Shown here: positions 7,326 through 15,408 of the stretch, piece after piece
Layout of the letters: each line of letters begins with the position of its first letter
Position numbering within the stretch: the first letter of the stretch is position 1
Source: Streptomyces sp. FIT100
GTDB taxonomy: Bacteria > Actinomycetota > Actinomycetes > Streptomycetales > Streptomycetaceae
Direction: 5' to 3'
Assembly (NCBI RefSeq): GCF_024584805.1
Contig: NZ_CP075715.1
Coordinates: 4,226,526-4,290,525, forward strand
Length of the DNA: 64,000 nt
Translations under genes and position numbers: made by a program
Notes under the pieces: generated by a model
What the model saw: the letters and a program-made list of their open reading frames with translations, nothing else
The model's database searches: none
Told to the model about the DNA's origin: nothing

Positions 7326-8507
7326 GTGGGACGGAAGGGACCGCAGAAGGGCAAGGCCATGCGGCGCTTCGGAGCGGTACGGCAGTACCGCTCCGGTCGC
7401 TGGACCGCTTCGTACATCGACCCGACGGGACAGCGGCGTCGAGCGGACGAGACCTTCGACACCAAGACCGATGCCGAGGTCTGGTTGTCGCAGGTGGAGG
7501 CGGACATCACCCGCAAGGACTGGCGGGACCCGGATGCCGGCGCGGTCAACTTCGAGGAGTTCGCGCTGAAGTGGGTCGCTGAGCGGGGGGTGGCACCGCT
7601 GACCCAGGAGCTTTACCAGCGGCTCCTCCGACTGCACATCCTGCCGACATTTGGGGAGCGAGACCTGGACGAGATCACGCCGCCGCGCGTACGCGAGTGG
7701 AGGGCCGAACGACTCCAGAGCACGGGCGCTACCACGGTGGCGAAGTCGTATCGCCTCCTCAAAGCCATCCTGGAGACCGCGGCCGACGACGAACTGATCC
7801 GCCGCAACCCCTGCCGGATCCGCGGCGCGGGCAAGGAAGAAGCCACCGAGCGCGAGACAGCGACCGTAGAGCAGGTGGATGCCCTCGCGGAAGCGATCGG
7901 GCTGCGCTGGCGCCTCATGGTCTACCTCGGGGCGTACGGTCCGCTGCGTCCTGAGGAGCAGGCAGAGCTACGGCGCAAGGACGTCGACCTGGACGACATG
8001 ACGATCCGCGTCCGCAGGGCGGCTCCGGAGCTGAGCACGGGGAAGCGCGCCGAGGGCCCGACCAAGTCCGAGGCGGGCAAGCGGGTCCTCGTGCTGCCAG
8101 GGTTCGTCCACACGGACTTGAGGCGCCATTTGGAGTGGTACGCGGAGAAGGGTCCGGACGGGTTGCTGTTCGTGGGGGAGAAGGGCAAGCCGTTCCGCCG
8201 CTCCAGCTTCGGTCGCAAGTGGAGGAGGGCGCGGGCCAAGGTCGGCATGCCGGAGGGCTTTCGCTTCTACGACCTTCGTCACACCGGGCACACCCTGACG
8301 ACTCAGTCCGGGGCGACGCTCAAGGACACGATGGTGCGCGCCGGCCAGTCGTCGGAGAAGGCGGCGCTGATCTACCAGCACTCGAACTTGGAGCGACAGA
8401 AGGAGGTTGCGGTGGGGCTCGACCGCAAGGTAAGAGAGCAGCGAGCGAAGCCCTCCGACCAGCCAAAACAGGGGGGAGGTGGTGCGGAGGTGGTGCGCGG
8501 CGCCTGA
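7326..8507 (+). CDS. int: Site-specific tyrosine integrase of the element
   Basis: This 393-residue recombinase starts at GTG directly after the xis stop, with AGGAGGG 8-9 bases upstream. The N-terminal ~70 residues form the arm-binding domain (SGRWTASYIDPTGQRRR) and ~75-160 the SAM-like core-binding domain. Catalytic residues visible are Arg208 (YGPLRPEE), Arg318 and His319 (DLRHTGHT) and the nucleophile Tyr350 (IYQH). The position normally holding His or Trp in 'GHSS' is Gln341 (AGQSS), a substitution at a usually conserved catalytic site. The gene ends 63 bp before a tRNA-Gly gene, its presumed target, which fits the pSAM2 family layout. Confidence 0.92.
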   Translation: MGRKGPQKGKAMRRFGAVRQYRSGRWTASYIDPTGQRRRADETFDTKTDAEVWLSQVEADITRKDWRDPDAGAVNFEEFALKWVAERGVAPLTQELYQRLLRLHILPTFGERDLDEITPPRVREWRAERLQSTGATTVAKSYRLLKAILETAADDELIRRNPCRIRGAGKEEATERETATVEQVDALAEAIGLRWRLMVYLGAYGPLRPEEQAELRRKDVDLDDMTIRVRRAAPELSTGKRAEGPTKSEAGKRVLVLPGFVHTDLRRHLEWYAEKGPDGLLFVGEKGKPFRRSSFGRKWRRARAKVGMPEGFRFYDLRHTGHTLTTQSGATLKDTMVRAGQSSEKAALIYQHSNLERQKEVAVGLDRKVREQRAKPSDQPKQGGGGAEVVRGA

Positions 8508-8523
8508 ATCGGTCTAGACAACA
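8508..8523. promoter_or_regulatory. Weak dre-like (DasR) sequence
   Basis: ATCGGTCTAGACAACA straddles the 3' side of int and contains the GGTCTAGAC core of DasR operators, but the right arm and outer bases do not match well. It lies downstream of int and upstream of no gene start, so a regulatory role is doubtful. It could instead be an integrase arm site. Confidence 0.15.
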
Positions 8524-8524
8524 C

Positions 8525-8564
8525 AAGGGCCCAGGTTGGGGATCATGTCCCTGGCCTGGGCCTT
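8525..8564. terminator. Hairpin between int and the tRNA gene
   Basis: AAGGGCCCAGG (8525-8535) pairs with CCTGGGCCTT (8555-8564) around a 19-nt loop, allowing a bulged G. It lies between the converging int and tRNA-Gly transcripts and probably terminates both. Confidence 0.7.
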
Positions 8565-8570
8565 AGTCTT

Positions 8571-8615
8571 TGGAGCGGGTGACGGGAATCGAACCCGCGC
8601 TCTGAGCTTGGGAAG
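8571..8615. other. Presumed chromosomal attachment site (attR) at the tRNA-Gly 3' half
   Basis: Integrases of this family recombine at the 3' end of tRNA genes and leave a direct repeat of the tRNA 3' half at the other element end. Int lies immediately beside the 3' end here. The partner repeat must be left of base 1, so the extent of the core cannot be measured; 8571-8615 (anticodon loop to CCA) is an estimate. Confidence 0.45.
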
Positions 8616-8644
8616 CTCATGTTCTACCATTAAACTACACCCGC
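8571..8644 (-). tRNA. tRNA-Gly (anticodon TCC), CCA encoded
   Basis: On the minus strand the gene reads GCGGGTGTAGTTTAATGG at the 5' end. It has the anticodon arm GAGCTTCCCAAGCTC with anticodon TCC, a T arm containing GGTTCGATTCC, an acceptor strand CACCCGC paired with GCGGGTG, discriminator T and an encoded CCA. The 74-nt cloverleaf is complete. The 3' end faces the integrase gene, so integration has preserved an intact copy. Confidence 0.95.
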
Positions 8645-8878
8645 GAGGCGGAGCCGTTGATCGGTACCGCATCGTCGCACACTGTACCCCATCCGAGCCC
8701 CCGGCGTCCGAGCCGTGGGGCTTTCGCGTTCTTCGGGAAGGTGGCAGGGAGGGGTGGATGTGGGGGTGCGGTGGAGGGGCGGGGCATACCTTTGAGAGGG
8801 CGGAGTGCCGCGTGGAGTGGTGTCCTGTTGATCCCCTAATGTGGCTATCTCGTCCACGCTTGTTGGGGAAGGGACTTG

Positions 8879-9118
8879 ATGGACTCGATGGACTCTATGG
8901 ACGCGCCGGAGTCGATGAAGGGCCAGGGTCACGCGCTGGAGCGCACCGTCGTCCGCTGTGCCGAGGGGCATGTCTTCACCACCTCGTCGTTCCCGATGCA
9001 GCAGCTCGGTGCCGGGCGGATCGGGCCCGGGCGGCTGATTCGGTGTCCGCGGTGCGCGCGGCTGCGGCATGCCGTGCCGGTGGATCACGTGGATCACGTT
9101 CAGCCGGTGAAACGGTAG
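8879..9118 (+). CDS. Small zinc-ribbon-like protein
   Basis: This is a 79-residue protein. The ATG at 8879 follows GGGAAGGGAC; further in-frame ATG codons at 8888 and 8897 come from a short ATGGACTCG repeat. It contains VRCAEGHVF and IRCPRCARLR, that is Cys, about 36 residues, then CxxC. This is a plausible zinc knuckle in which the His of EGH could serve as fourth ligand. Homologous small proteins of this shape precede dcd in several streptomycetes as I recall. The function is unknown. Confidence 0.6.
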   Translation: MDSMDSMDAPESMKGQGHALERTVVRCAEGHVFTTSSFPMQQLGAGRIGPGRLIRCPRCARLRHAVPVDHVDHVQPVKR

Positions 9119-9166
9119 CGGTAGCGGTAGCGATCGGCGGGGCGGAGCGCGCGGGGTGGCGTCCGA

Positions 9167-9197
9167 TTGGGGCGGGCCCGCGCCCTCTGCGTATCCT
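9167..9197 (+). promoter_or_regulatory. Likely promoter for a leaderless dcd transcript
   Basis: TTGGGG (9167-9172) and TATCCT (9192-9197) are separated by 19 bp. The dcd GTG is 7 bases after the -10 box and has no ribosome site, so transcription probably begins at or next to the start codon. Confidence 0.4.
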
Positions 9198-9203
9198 CGG
9201 GGC

Positions 9204-9779
9204 GTGCTTCTCTCAGACTTGGACATCCGAACCGAGATCGACGCGGGACGGGTCCGTATCGACCCGTTCGACGATTCGATGGTGCAGCCCTCGAGCATCG
9301 ACGTGCGGCTCGACCGCTACTTCCGGGTGTTCGAGAACCACCGCTATCCCCATATCGACCCCGCCGTCGAGCAGGCCGACCTGACGCGGCTCGTCGAGCC
9401 GGAGGGCGACGAGGCGTTCATCCTCCACCCCGGCGAGTTCGTGCTGGCGTCGACGTACGAGGTCATCACGCTGCCGGACGACATCGCCTCGCGACTGGAG
9501 GGCAAGAGCTCCCTCGGGCGGCTCGGGCTGGTCACGCACTCGACTGCCGGCTTCATCGATCCCGGGTTCTCCGGGCATGTCACGCTGGAGCTGTCGAATC
9601 TGGCGACGTTGCCGATCAAGCTGTGGCCGGGGATGAAGATCGGCCAGCTGTGCATGTTCCGGCTGAGCTCGCCGGCGGAGCACCCGTACGGATCCGAGAA
9701 GTACGGGTCGCGCTACCAGGGGCAGCGAGGACCGACGGCCTCGCGGTCCTACGTGAATTTCCATCGGACGCAGGTGTGA
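9204..9779 (+). CDS. dcd: dCTP deaminase
   Basis: The 191-residue enzyme converts dCTP to dUTP on the route to dTTP in the cytosol. The protein from GTG 9204 (MLLSDLDIRTEIDAGRV) matches the usual family start. Upstream in-frame codons would add a non-homologous extension. VQPSSIDVRLDRYFRVF, LASTYEVITLPDDIASRLEGKSSLGR and HSTAGFIDPGFSGHVTLELSN are the conserved trimer-interface and active-site blocks, with the catalytic Glu in THSTAGFIDPGF-FSGHVTLE. QGQRGPTASRSYVNF closes the C-terminus. Length is normal. It probably has a leaderless mRNA and is followed closely by a phosphoribosyltransferase gene. Confidence 0.95.
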   Translation: MLLSDLDIRTEIDAGRVRIDPFDDSMVQPSSIDVRLDRYFRVFENHRYPHIDPAVEQADLTRLVEPEGDEAFILHPGEFVLASTYEVITLPDDIASRLEGKSSLGRLGLVTHSTAGFIDPGFSGHVTLELSNLATLPIKLWPGMKIGQLCMFRLSSPAEHPYGSEKYGSRYQGQRGPTASRSYVNFHRTQV

Positions 9780-9791
9780 GGACCGGACGCC

Positions 9792-10301
9792 ATGAGTGAC
9801 GCCATAGGTGGGGTACGCGAGAACCTGACGTACGAGAAGTTCGGCGGTGCCGTCCGCGAGCTGGCACAGGCCATCGCCGACGACGGGTACGAGCCCGACA
9901 TCGTGCTGTCCATCGCGCGCGGCGGGGTCTTCGTCGCCGGCGGGCTGGCGTACGCGCTGGACTGCAAGAACATCCACCTGGTGAACGTGGAGTTCTACAC
10001 CGGCGTGGGGACGACCCTGGAGATGCCGGTCATGCTCGCCCCGGTGCCGAACGCGATCGACTTCTCGGACAAGAAGGTCCTCATCGCCGACGACGTCGCC
10101 GACACGGGCAAGACCCTGAAGCTCGTCCACGACTTCTGCGTCGACCACGTGGCCGAGGTGCGCAGCGCCGTCATCTACGAGAAGTCGCACTCGCTCGTGA
10201 AGTGCGAGTACGTCTGGAAGCGCACCGACGACTGGATCAACTTCCCGTGGAGTGTTGAGAAACCCGTCGTGCAGCGCAGCGGACAGGTGCTCGACGCCTG
10301 A
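9792..10301 (+). CDS. Phosphoribosyltransferase (Gpt/Hpt-like)
   Basis: This 169-residue type I phosphoribosyltransferase contains the PRPP-binding loop VLIADDVADTGKTL at about residues 96-109. It also has the PPi loop SIARGGVFVAGG at about 38-49 and a hood ending in WINFPWSVEKPV. The WxxFPWS tail is typical of xanthine/guanine-type enzymes and their actinobacterial relatives, so a purine salvage role is the best guess; the base specificity cannot be read. The start at 9792 lies 12 bases after the dcd stop with GAGGA between them, so the two are probably co-transcribed. Confidence 0.82.
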   Translation: MSDAIGGVRENLTYEKFGGAVRELAQAIADDGYEPDIVLSIARGGVFVAGGLAYALDCKNIHLVNVEFYTGVGTTLEMPVMLAPVPNAIDFSDKKVLIADDVADTGKTLKLVHDFCVDHVAEVRSAVIYEKSHSLVKCEYVWKRTDDWINFPWSVEKPVVQRSGQVLDA

Positions 10302-10335
10302 GCTGAAAAGGCCCCCGCCGGTGTGGCGAATTCCA

Positions 10336-10717
10336 GGGGTCGTTGCAACACAATTTGATCAGCTGGCTGTTGCCAGGAGCTTAGCGAGGCGCTCGGCTGG
10401 GGTTTCCCAGCCGAGCGTCTTGCGTGGACGACTGTTCAGCTCGGCAGCCACGACGTCCAGCTCCTCGCGGCTGTAGCGGGCCAGGTCGGTGCTCTTGGGG
10501 AAGTACTGCCTGAGCAGGCCATTGGTGTTTTCGTTCGAGCCGCGCTGCCAGGGGCTGCCGGGGTCGCAGAAGTAGACCGGCATGTCGGTGGCGATGCTGA
10601 ACTCGCTGTGGAGGTGCATCTCGGAACCCTGGTCCCAGGTGAGGGAACGCCTGAGTCGGGCTGGCAGCACGGAGACGGTCTGGATGAGTGCGTCACGGAC
10701 CTGGGCGGGCGGTCGAT
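10336..10717 (-). mobile_element. Truncated IS30-family insertion sequence
   Basis: The outer end at about 10336 (GGGGTCGTTGCAACAC) resembles the terminal repeat of streptomycete IS30-family elements. It is followed inward by the C-terminal third of the transposase. The opposite end with its inverted repeat is missing: the remnant stops at the 3' end of the Yip1-like gene. The element cannot move on its own. The junction next to AAAAGGCCCCCGCCGG suggests it also interrupted a terminator of the upstream phosphoribosyltransferase gene. Confidence 0.75.
10359..10717 (-). pseudogene. 3' fragment of an IS30-family transposase
   Basis: About 118 codons remain, reading from RPPAQVRDALIQT to the TGA at 10359. 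The segments RRSLTWDQGSEM (second catalytic Asp), YFCDPGSPWQRGSNENTNG (third acidic residue, Glu) and LNSRPRKTLGWETPAERL are the standard C-terminal DDE blocks of IS30 transposases. The N-terminal helix-turn-helix and the first catalytic Asp are lost. A full-length member has about 390-400 residues. The frame continues by chance into the Yip1 gene but that part is not transposase. Confidence 0.85.
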
Positions 10718-11644
10718 TCAGATCGTGCCCAGCTTGATGATCGACAGCAGTGCGATCAGCTGGATCGCCGACGCTCCCAGCGCCTTCGGCCACGGCAGGT
10801 CGTGCGACTTGCTCACCATCGAGGTGAAGAGGGCGCCCGCTGCCAGCCAGGTCACCCAGCCGACGACCTGGACCAGTGAGTTCTCGCCGCCCAGGAAGAG
10901 CGCCACGACCAGGCGTGGGGCGTCCGTCAGGGACATGATCAGCATGGAGAGGCCGACCGTCGGCTGCCAGGCGCCGTCGCCGCCGAGCTGGCGGGCGAGG
11001 GTGTGGGTGACCGCGCCCAGGATCAGGCCGCCGACGACGAAGGCCATGCCCGTGAGGAGCACGGAGACGAGCGCGGTCGTGAACGGGGCGTTGATCGCTT
11101 CCTCGCGCGTCTGGTCGAAGCCGAAGATCGCGAGCAGTCCGTAGAGGAACGTGACGATCAGGGCCGGGGCCCACACCGGGTAGTCGCGCATCTGGAGGAA
11201 CGTCGGGCCCGGGCGCAGCACGATGCCGCTCAGCAGGTCCTTCCAGTGCAGCCGCGGGCCCGCGGGCGCCGCGGGGGCGGTTCCGGCGCGGTACGTGGAG
11301 CCGTTGCCGTACGGGTCCTCGCCGACGCTGAACGCCTGGGTGTGACCGGGGTTGTTGGCGTACGGGTCTCCGGCGGGGTACGCGCCGCCCGGTCCCTGCT
11401 GGGCGTACGGGTCGCCGAAGTACTCCGGTTCGCCGTGGGGCGCCTGCTGCTGACCGGGATGCCGACCCGGATGGCCTTGCCGGCCCTGTTGCCACTGCTG
11501 CTGCGGGTGCGTGGGCGCCACAGGGCCGCCTCCGTACTGCTGCTGCCCGTACGACTGCCCGTACGGCGGCGGGGGCGCCTGCTGCGGTTGTTGTTGCGGG
11601 GTGCGGTTGTTGTCCCGGCCGCGTCCGATCCTGAATCCAGCCAC
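10718..11644 (-). CDS. Yip1-family integral membrane protein with Gln/Pro-rich N-terminus
   Basis: This is a 308-residue protein. GTG at 11644 (MAGFRIGRGRDNNRTPQ) is chosen because homologues begin this way; the frame is open further upstream. Residues 1-125 are low-complexity, rich in Gln, Pro, Gly and Tyr with DPYAQQGPGG-like repeats. They are followed by the Yip1 core with LLSGIVLRPGPTF and about five membrane helices to the C-terminus. The family is common in streptomycetes and its function is unknown; a membrane organising or transport role is guessed. The stop codon abuts the IS30 remnant, so the last few residues could differ from the ancestral end. Confidence 0.7.
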   Translation of the reverse strand: MAGFRIGRGRDNNRTPQQQPQQAPPPPYGQSYGQQQYGGGPVAPTHPQQQWQQGRQGHPGRHPGQQQAPHGEPEYFGDPYAQQGPGGAYPAGDPYANNPGHTQAFSVGEDPYGNGSTYRAGTAPAAPAGPRLHWKDLLSGIVLRPGPTFLQMRDYPVWAPALIVTFLYGLLAIFGFDQTREEAINAPFTTALVSVLLTGMAFVVGGLILGAVTHTLARQLGGDGAWQPTVGLSMLIMSLTDAPRLVVALFLGGENSLVQVVGWVTWLAAGALFTSMVSKSHDLPWPKALGASAIQLIALLSIIKLGTI

Positions 11645-11895
11645 GCATTCGAACGTACCTGTTCTCGCTGTGCCGCGTGTCCCTGCCAGGGGAACATGCG
11701 GGCCTTTGCGGCTGAGCTGTGACATCCCCTAGGGGGACTGCTGTGAGGGATCCCGGAGGGGGCGGAATGGCTGGTTTACGTATTTGTGTAGTGGTCTGAT
11801 CGGGCTTCGTTACGTTTCCTATGGGCGGCCCTCACATGTCATTCGTAGCTTCGTGGACGTCAGCAACCCGCATTACGAGGCAGGAGAGCCCACCC

Positions 11896-12321
11896 ATGCG
11901 CGCTACCCGACGTTTCCTCCGCACCGCCGCCGTCACCACCGGATCCATCGCGGCCCTGCTTCTCCCGGCGGCCGCCGCATCCGCACACACGGCCGCGGCC
12001 CCGGCCCCGGCCCCGGCCGCGGCCCCGGCCCCTGCGGCCGCCCCCGTGACCGCCCGTTCGTACGTCACCGTCCAGCTGCCCCACGGCCGCTTCGCCGAGC
12101 TGGTCAAGGCCGGGCGGCACGGGAGCGACCCGCTCGTCGTGCTCCACCGGGCCAATGGGACGTACCTCGGCACGCTGACCACCGAGCGGCCCTCCGTCCG
12201 TCTGGAGGGCACGTACTACCGGCTCGTGCCGAACGGGAAGCACTCCGCGCTGGTCGTCGTCGACCTCCGCCGCGGTGGTGAGACCTCCGTCTACGGCTTC
12301 GACGGCCGCGTCCGCCGCTGA
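11896..12321 (+). CDS. Secreted Ala/Pro-linker protein
   Basis: This 141-residue protein starts at ATG 11896 behind CAGGAGAG. Residues 1-31 form a Sec signal peptide (RRFLRTAAVTTGSIAALLLP, then ASA cleavage). A 20-residue Ala-Pro linker follows, then a ~90-residue globular part with VTVQLPHGRFAELVKAG and TSVYGFDGRVRR. No known domain is recognised; small secreted actinobacterial proteins of this size are often uncharacterised. It is monocistronic and bounded by a strong hairpin. Confidence 0.65.
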   Translation: MRATRRFLRTAAVTTGSIAALLLPAAAASAHTAAAPAPAPAAAPAPAAAPVTARSYVTVQLPHGRFAELVKAGRHGSDPLVVLHRANGTYLGTLTTERPSVRLEGTYYRLVPNGKHSALVVVDLRRGGETSVYGFDGRVRR

Positions 12322-12367
12322 CGGCGGAGGACGACGCCGCAAGAGCGGAGGACGCCGCCGCAAGACA

Positions 12368-12408
12368 TGAGCGGCCGGTCCTGCCCCCGAGGCAGATCCG
12401 GCCGCTCA
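12368..12408. terminator. Bidirectional terminator hairpin
   Basis: TGAGCGGCCGG (12368-12378) pairs with CCGGCCGCTCA (12398-12408) around a 19-nt loop. It lies between the converging secreted-protein gene and the Fe-S oxidoreductase gene. A duplicated GCGGAGGACG block at 12323-12360 precedes it. Confidence 0.85.
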
Positions 12409-12428
12409 CTGTTCGGCAACGAAGACGG

Positions 12429-14726
12429 CTACTTCACGGGTTCCGGTTCCGGCGCGTCGGCCGTCGCGGCCTCGCCTTCGCCGCCCGGGTCCACCGGCGT
12501 CCTGACCGAGTCGAGCAGCAGCTGCGCCACGTCCACGACCTGGAGGCTCTCCTTCGCCTGGCCCTCGTTCTTCTTGCCGTTCACGGAGTCCGTGAGCATC
12601 ACGAGGCAGAAGGGGCAGGCGGTGGAGACGATGTCCGGGTTGAGGGACAGTGCCTCGTCGACGCGCTCGGTGTTGATGCGCTTGCCGATCCGCTCCTCCA
12701 TCCACATGCGCGCGCCGCCGGCGCCGCAGCAGAAGCCGCGCTCCTTGTGGCGGTGCATCTCCTCGTTCCGCAGGCCCGGCACCTTCGCGATGATCTCGCG
12801 CGGGGGCGTGTAGACCTTGTTGTGGCGGCCCAGGTAGCAGGGGTCGTGGTACGTGATCAGGCCCTCGACCGGGGTCACCGGGATCAGCCTGCCCTCGTCG
12901 ATGAGGTGCTGGAGCAGCTGGGTGTGGTGGATGACCTCGTACTCACCGCCGAGCTGCGGGTACTCGTTGGCGATGGTGTTGAAGCAGTGCGGGCAGGTGG
13001 CGACGATCTTCTTCGACGACTTCGGCTTCTTCGTCTCCGGGTCGTCGTCGTCCTCGCCGAAGGCCATGTTCAGCATGGCGACGTTCTCGGCGCCGAGCTG
13101 CTGGAACAGGAACTCGTTGCCGAGGCGGCGCGGCGAGTCACCCGTGCACTTCTCCTCGCCGCCCATGATCGCGAACTTGACGCCCGCGATGTGCAGCAGT
13201 TCGGCGAAGGCCCTGGTGGTCTTCTTGGCGCGGTCCTCCAGGGCGCCGGCGCAGCCGACCCAGTAGAGGTAGTCGACCTCGGTGAGGTCCTCGACGTCCT
13301 GGCCGACGACCGGGACCTCGAAGTCGACCTCCTTGGTCCACTCCAGGCGCTGCTTCTTGGCGAGGCCCCAGGGGTTGCCCTTCTTCTCCAGGTTCTTGAG
13401 CATCGTGCCCGCCTCGGACGGGAACGAGGACTCGATCATCACCTGGTAGCGGCGCATGTCGACGATGTGGTCGATGTGCTCGATGTCGACCGGGCACTGC
13501 TCGACGCACGCACCGCAGGTGGTGCAGGACCACAGCACGTCCGGGTCGATGACACCGCCCGCGGGGAAGCCGCTGTCGGATGCGGGCTCGGCGGTGCCGA
13601 TCAGCGGGCGCTCGGCCTCCGCGAGGGCGGCCGCGGGGACGTCCTTGAGCTGCTCGGCGGACGCCTTCTCCTCGCCCTCCATGGTCTTGCCGCCGCCGGC
13701 CAGCAGGTACGGGGCCTTGGCGTGCGCGTGGTCGCGGAGCGACATGATGAGGAGCTTGGGGGAGAGCGGCTTGCCGGTGTTCCAGGCCGGGCACTGCGAC
13801 TGGCAGCGGCCGCACTCGGTGCACGTCGAGAAGTCGAGGATGCCCTTCCAGGAGAACTGCTCGACCTGGCTGACACCGAAGACGTCGTCCTCGTCCGGGT
13901 CCTCGAAGTCGATCGGCCGGCCGCCGGAGGTCATCGGCTGGAGGGCGCCCAGCGCGCTCTCGCCGGTCGCGTTGCGCTTGAACCAGATGTTCGGGAAGCC
14001 GAGGAAGCGGTGCCAGGCCACACCCATGTTGGTGTTGAGCGAGACCGTGATCATCCAGATCAGCGATGTGCCGATCTTGATCATCGCGGCGAGGTAGATC
14101 AACGTCTGGAGGGTGGGGACGCTCAGCCCGTCGAAGGCCAGGACCAGCGGGTACGAGACGAAGTACGCCGCCTCGTAGTGGTCCACGTGGTGGATCGCGC
14201 CTTCGAGGCCGCGCAGGGCCAGGATCGCGAGGCCGATGGTGAGGATGACGTACTCGACGAAGTACGCCTGCCATGCCTTGGAGCCGGCGAAGCGCGACTT
14301 GCGGCCGGCCCGGGAGGGCAGGTTGAGGAGCCGGATCGCCATCAGGACGACGATGCCGACGACCGTCATGAGGCCGATGAACTCGATGTACATCTCGAAC
14401 GGCAGGAAGCCGCCCAGGACGGGCAGGGTCCAGTCGGCCCGGAAGAGCTGTCCGTACGCCTGTGCGAGCGTCGGGGGCAGCGTCAGGAAGCCGATCGCGA
14501 CGAACCAGTGGGCGAAGCCCACGATCCCCCAGCGGTTCATCCGCGTGTGGCCGAGGAACTCCTTGGCCAGGGTGATCGTGCGCGCCTTGGGGTTGTCGGT
14601 GCGGCTGCCCGCAGGCACGGGCTGGCCGAGTTTCACGAACCGGTAGATCTGCGCGACGGCTCGGGCGATGAGCGCAACGCCGACCACGGTCAGGACCAGC
14701 GACACGATGATCGCGGCGAGTTGCAT
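12429..14726 (-). CDS. Membrane Fe-S oxidoreductase, EtfD-like (GlpC/HdrD family)
   Basis: The 765-residue protein couples electron-transfer flavoprotein or similar donors to the menaquinone pool at the membrane. About six membrane helices fill residues 1-245. Two 4Fe-4S ferredoxin motifs follow: CTECGRCQSQCP and CTTCGACVEQCPVD. Two CCG domains come next, the second including GFCCGAGGARMWMEE and a CYLGRHN segment. The acidic Ala/Pro/Glu tail is unstructured. The layout matches EtfD, required for fatty-acid oxidation in mycobacteria. No etfAB is in the window. The gene is monocistronic with a long divergent gap to the sugar transferase gene. Confidence 0.82.
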   Translation of the reverse strand: MQLAAIIVSLVLTVVGVALIARAVAQIYRFVKLGQPVPAGSRTDNPKARTITLAKEFLGHTRMNRWGIVGFAHWFVAIGFLTLPPTLAQAYGQLFRADWTLPVLGGFLPFEMYIEFIGLMTVVGIVVLMAIRLLNLPSRAGRKSRFAGSKAWQAYFVEYVILTIGLAILALRGLEGAIHHVDHYEAAYFVSYPLVLAFDGLSVPTLQTLIYLAAMIKIGTSLIWMITVSLNTNMGVAWHRFLGFPNIWFKRNATGESALGALQPMTSGGRPIDFEDPDEDDVFGVSQVEQFSWKGILDFSTCTECGRCQSQCPAWNTGKPLSPKLLIMSLRDHAHAKAPYLLAGGGKTMEGEEKASAEQLKDVPAAALAEAERPLIGTAEPASDSGFPAGGVIDPDVLWSCTTCGACVEQCPVDIEHIDHIVDMRRYQVMIESSFPSEAGTMLKNLEKKGNPWGLAKKQRLEWTKEVDFEVPVVGQDVEDLTEVDYLYWVGCAGALEDRAKKTTRAFAELLHIAGVKFAIMGGEEKCTGDSPRRLGNEFLFQQLGAENVAMLNMAFGEDDDDPETKKPKSSKKIVATCPHCFNTIANEYPQLGGEYEVIHHTQLLQHLIDEGRLIPVTPVEGLITYHDPCYLGRHNKVYTPPREIIAKVPGLRNEEMHRHKERGFCCGAGGARMWMEERIGKRINTERVDEALSLNPDIVSTACPFCLVMLTDSVNGKKNEGQAKESLQVVDVAQLLLDSVRTPVDPGGEGEAATADAPEPEPVK

Positions 14727-14874
14727 TTGGGGGCTCCTCGGGCCTGCGAGGTGGGGAGGCCAGCGCTTACGGAACGGGTAAGCGAGGTCTACTAAGCGGT
14801 AACTTATTCAGTCCGTCTGAGACTACCCACTTGTTCCGCCGCACTGTAGTTGGGCGAGCGGTGATCTGCGTCGC

Positions 14875-15408
14875 TCAGGTCACCCTGAGTACGGGCTGCA
14901 CGGGGTCTCCCGGACGCCGGTCGTCCGGGCGGTGCCGGCGGCACACGGCGGGGACGGTGTGCAGCAGGACCGCCAGGTCGAGTCCGATCCAATGGTGCTC
15001 CACATAGTGCAGATCGAGCAGCTCCGGTTCGTCCCACGGGAGGGTGGACCGGCGGGCGCGGGCGAGCTGGGCGGGGCCGGTCAGCCCCGGCCGTACGCTC
15101 TGCCGCCAGCGTGCGTCCGCACGCGGATCGCCGGGCGCCAGTGCCGCGGGTCCGACCAGGGACATCTCGCCCCGTACGACATGGGGCAGCCGCGACAGCA
15201 GGTCCAGCCGGAGGCGGCGGGTGCGCAGCGAGCGTACGGTGAACGGGCAGCCGTGCAGGCCGGACTTCAGCTCCCGTGCGAACACGCCGCCGGGTGTGCG
15301 GCGCAGCGCCGCCGCGCAGGCCGCGGCGGCCAGCACGGGCGCCGTCAGGATCAGCAGGATGGTCCCGAGGGTCAGATCGAGAAGGCGTTTGGGCTGCACG
15401 GTGTGCAT
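14875..15408 (-). CDS. Small bacterial sugar transferase (PF02397-like), short form
   Basis: This is a 177-residue protein. ATG at 15408 has AGGTGGGAACG in front; an in-frame GTG at 15417 is possible. One N-terminal membrane helix (LDLTLGTILLILTAPVLAAA) precedes the catalytic core with GGVFARELKSGLHGCPFTV, RLPHVVRGEMSLVGPAAL and SVRPGLTGPAQLARARRS. These match the phosphoglycosyl transferase family that loads a sugar phosphate onto undecaprenyl phosphate. The usual KRxxDLxxxxxxL start is kept, but the family's typical Asp-Glu catalytic pair is blurred (LVRGEM rather than DVLRGEMS). It stands alone, without an exopolysaccharide cluster. Confidence 0.65.
   Translation of the reverse strand: MHTVQPKRLLDLTLGTILLILTAPVLAAAACAAALRRTPGGVFARELKSGLHGCPFTVRSLRTRRLRLDLLSRLPHVVRGEMSLVGPAALAPGDPRADARWRQSVRPGLTGPAQLARARRSTLPWDEPELLDLHYVEHHWIGLDLAVLLHTVPAVCRRHRPDDRRPGDPVQPVLRVT

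Noticed and set aside
10359..11648. A 429-codon minus-strand frame joining transposase and Yip1 DNA
   Set aside because: Only its last ~118 codons are transposase; the rest is an out-of-frame reading of the Yip1-like gene.
12747..14795. 682-codon plus-strand open frame opposite the EtfD-like gene
   Set aside because: Shadow frame produced by high GC at third codon positions; the minus strand holds two ferredoxin motifs and CCG domains.
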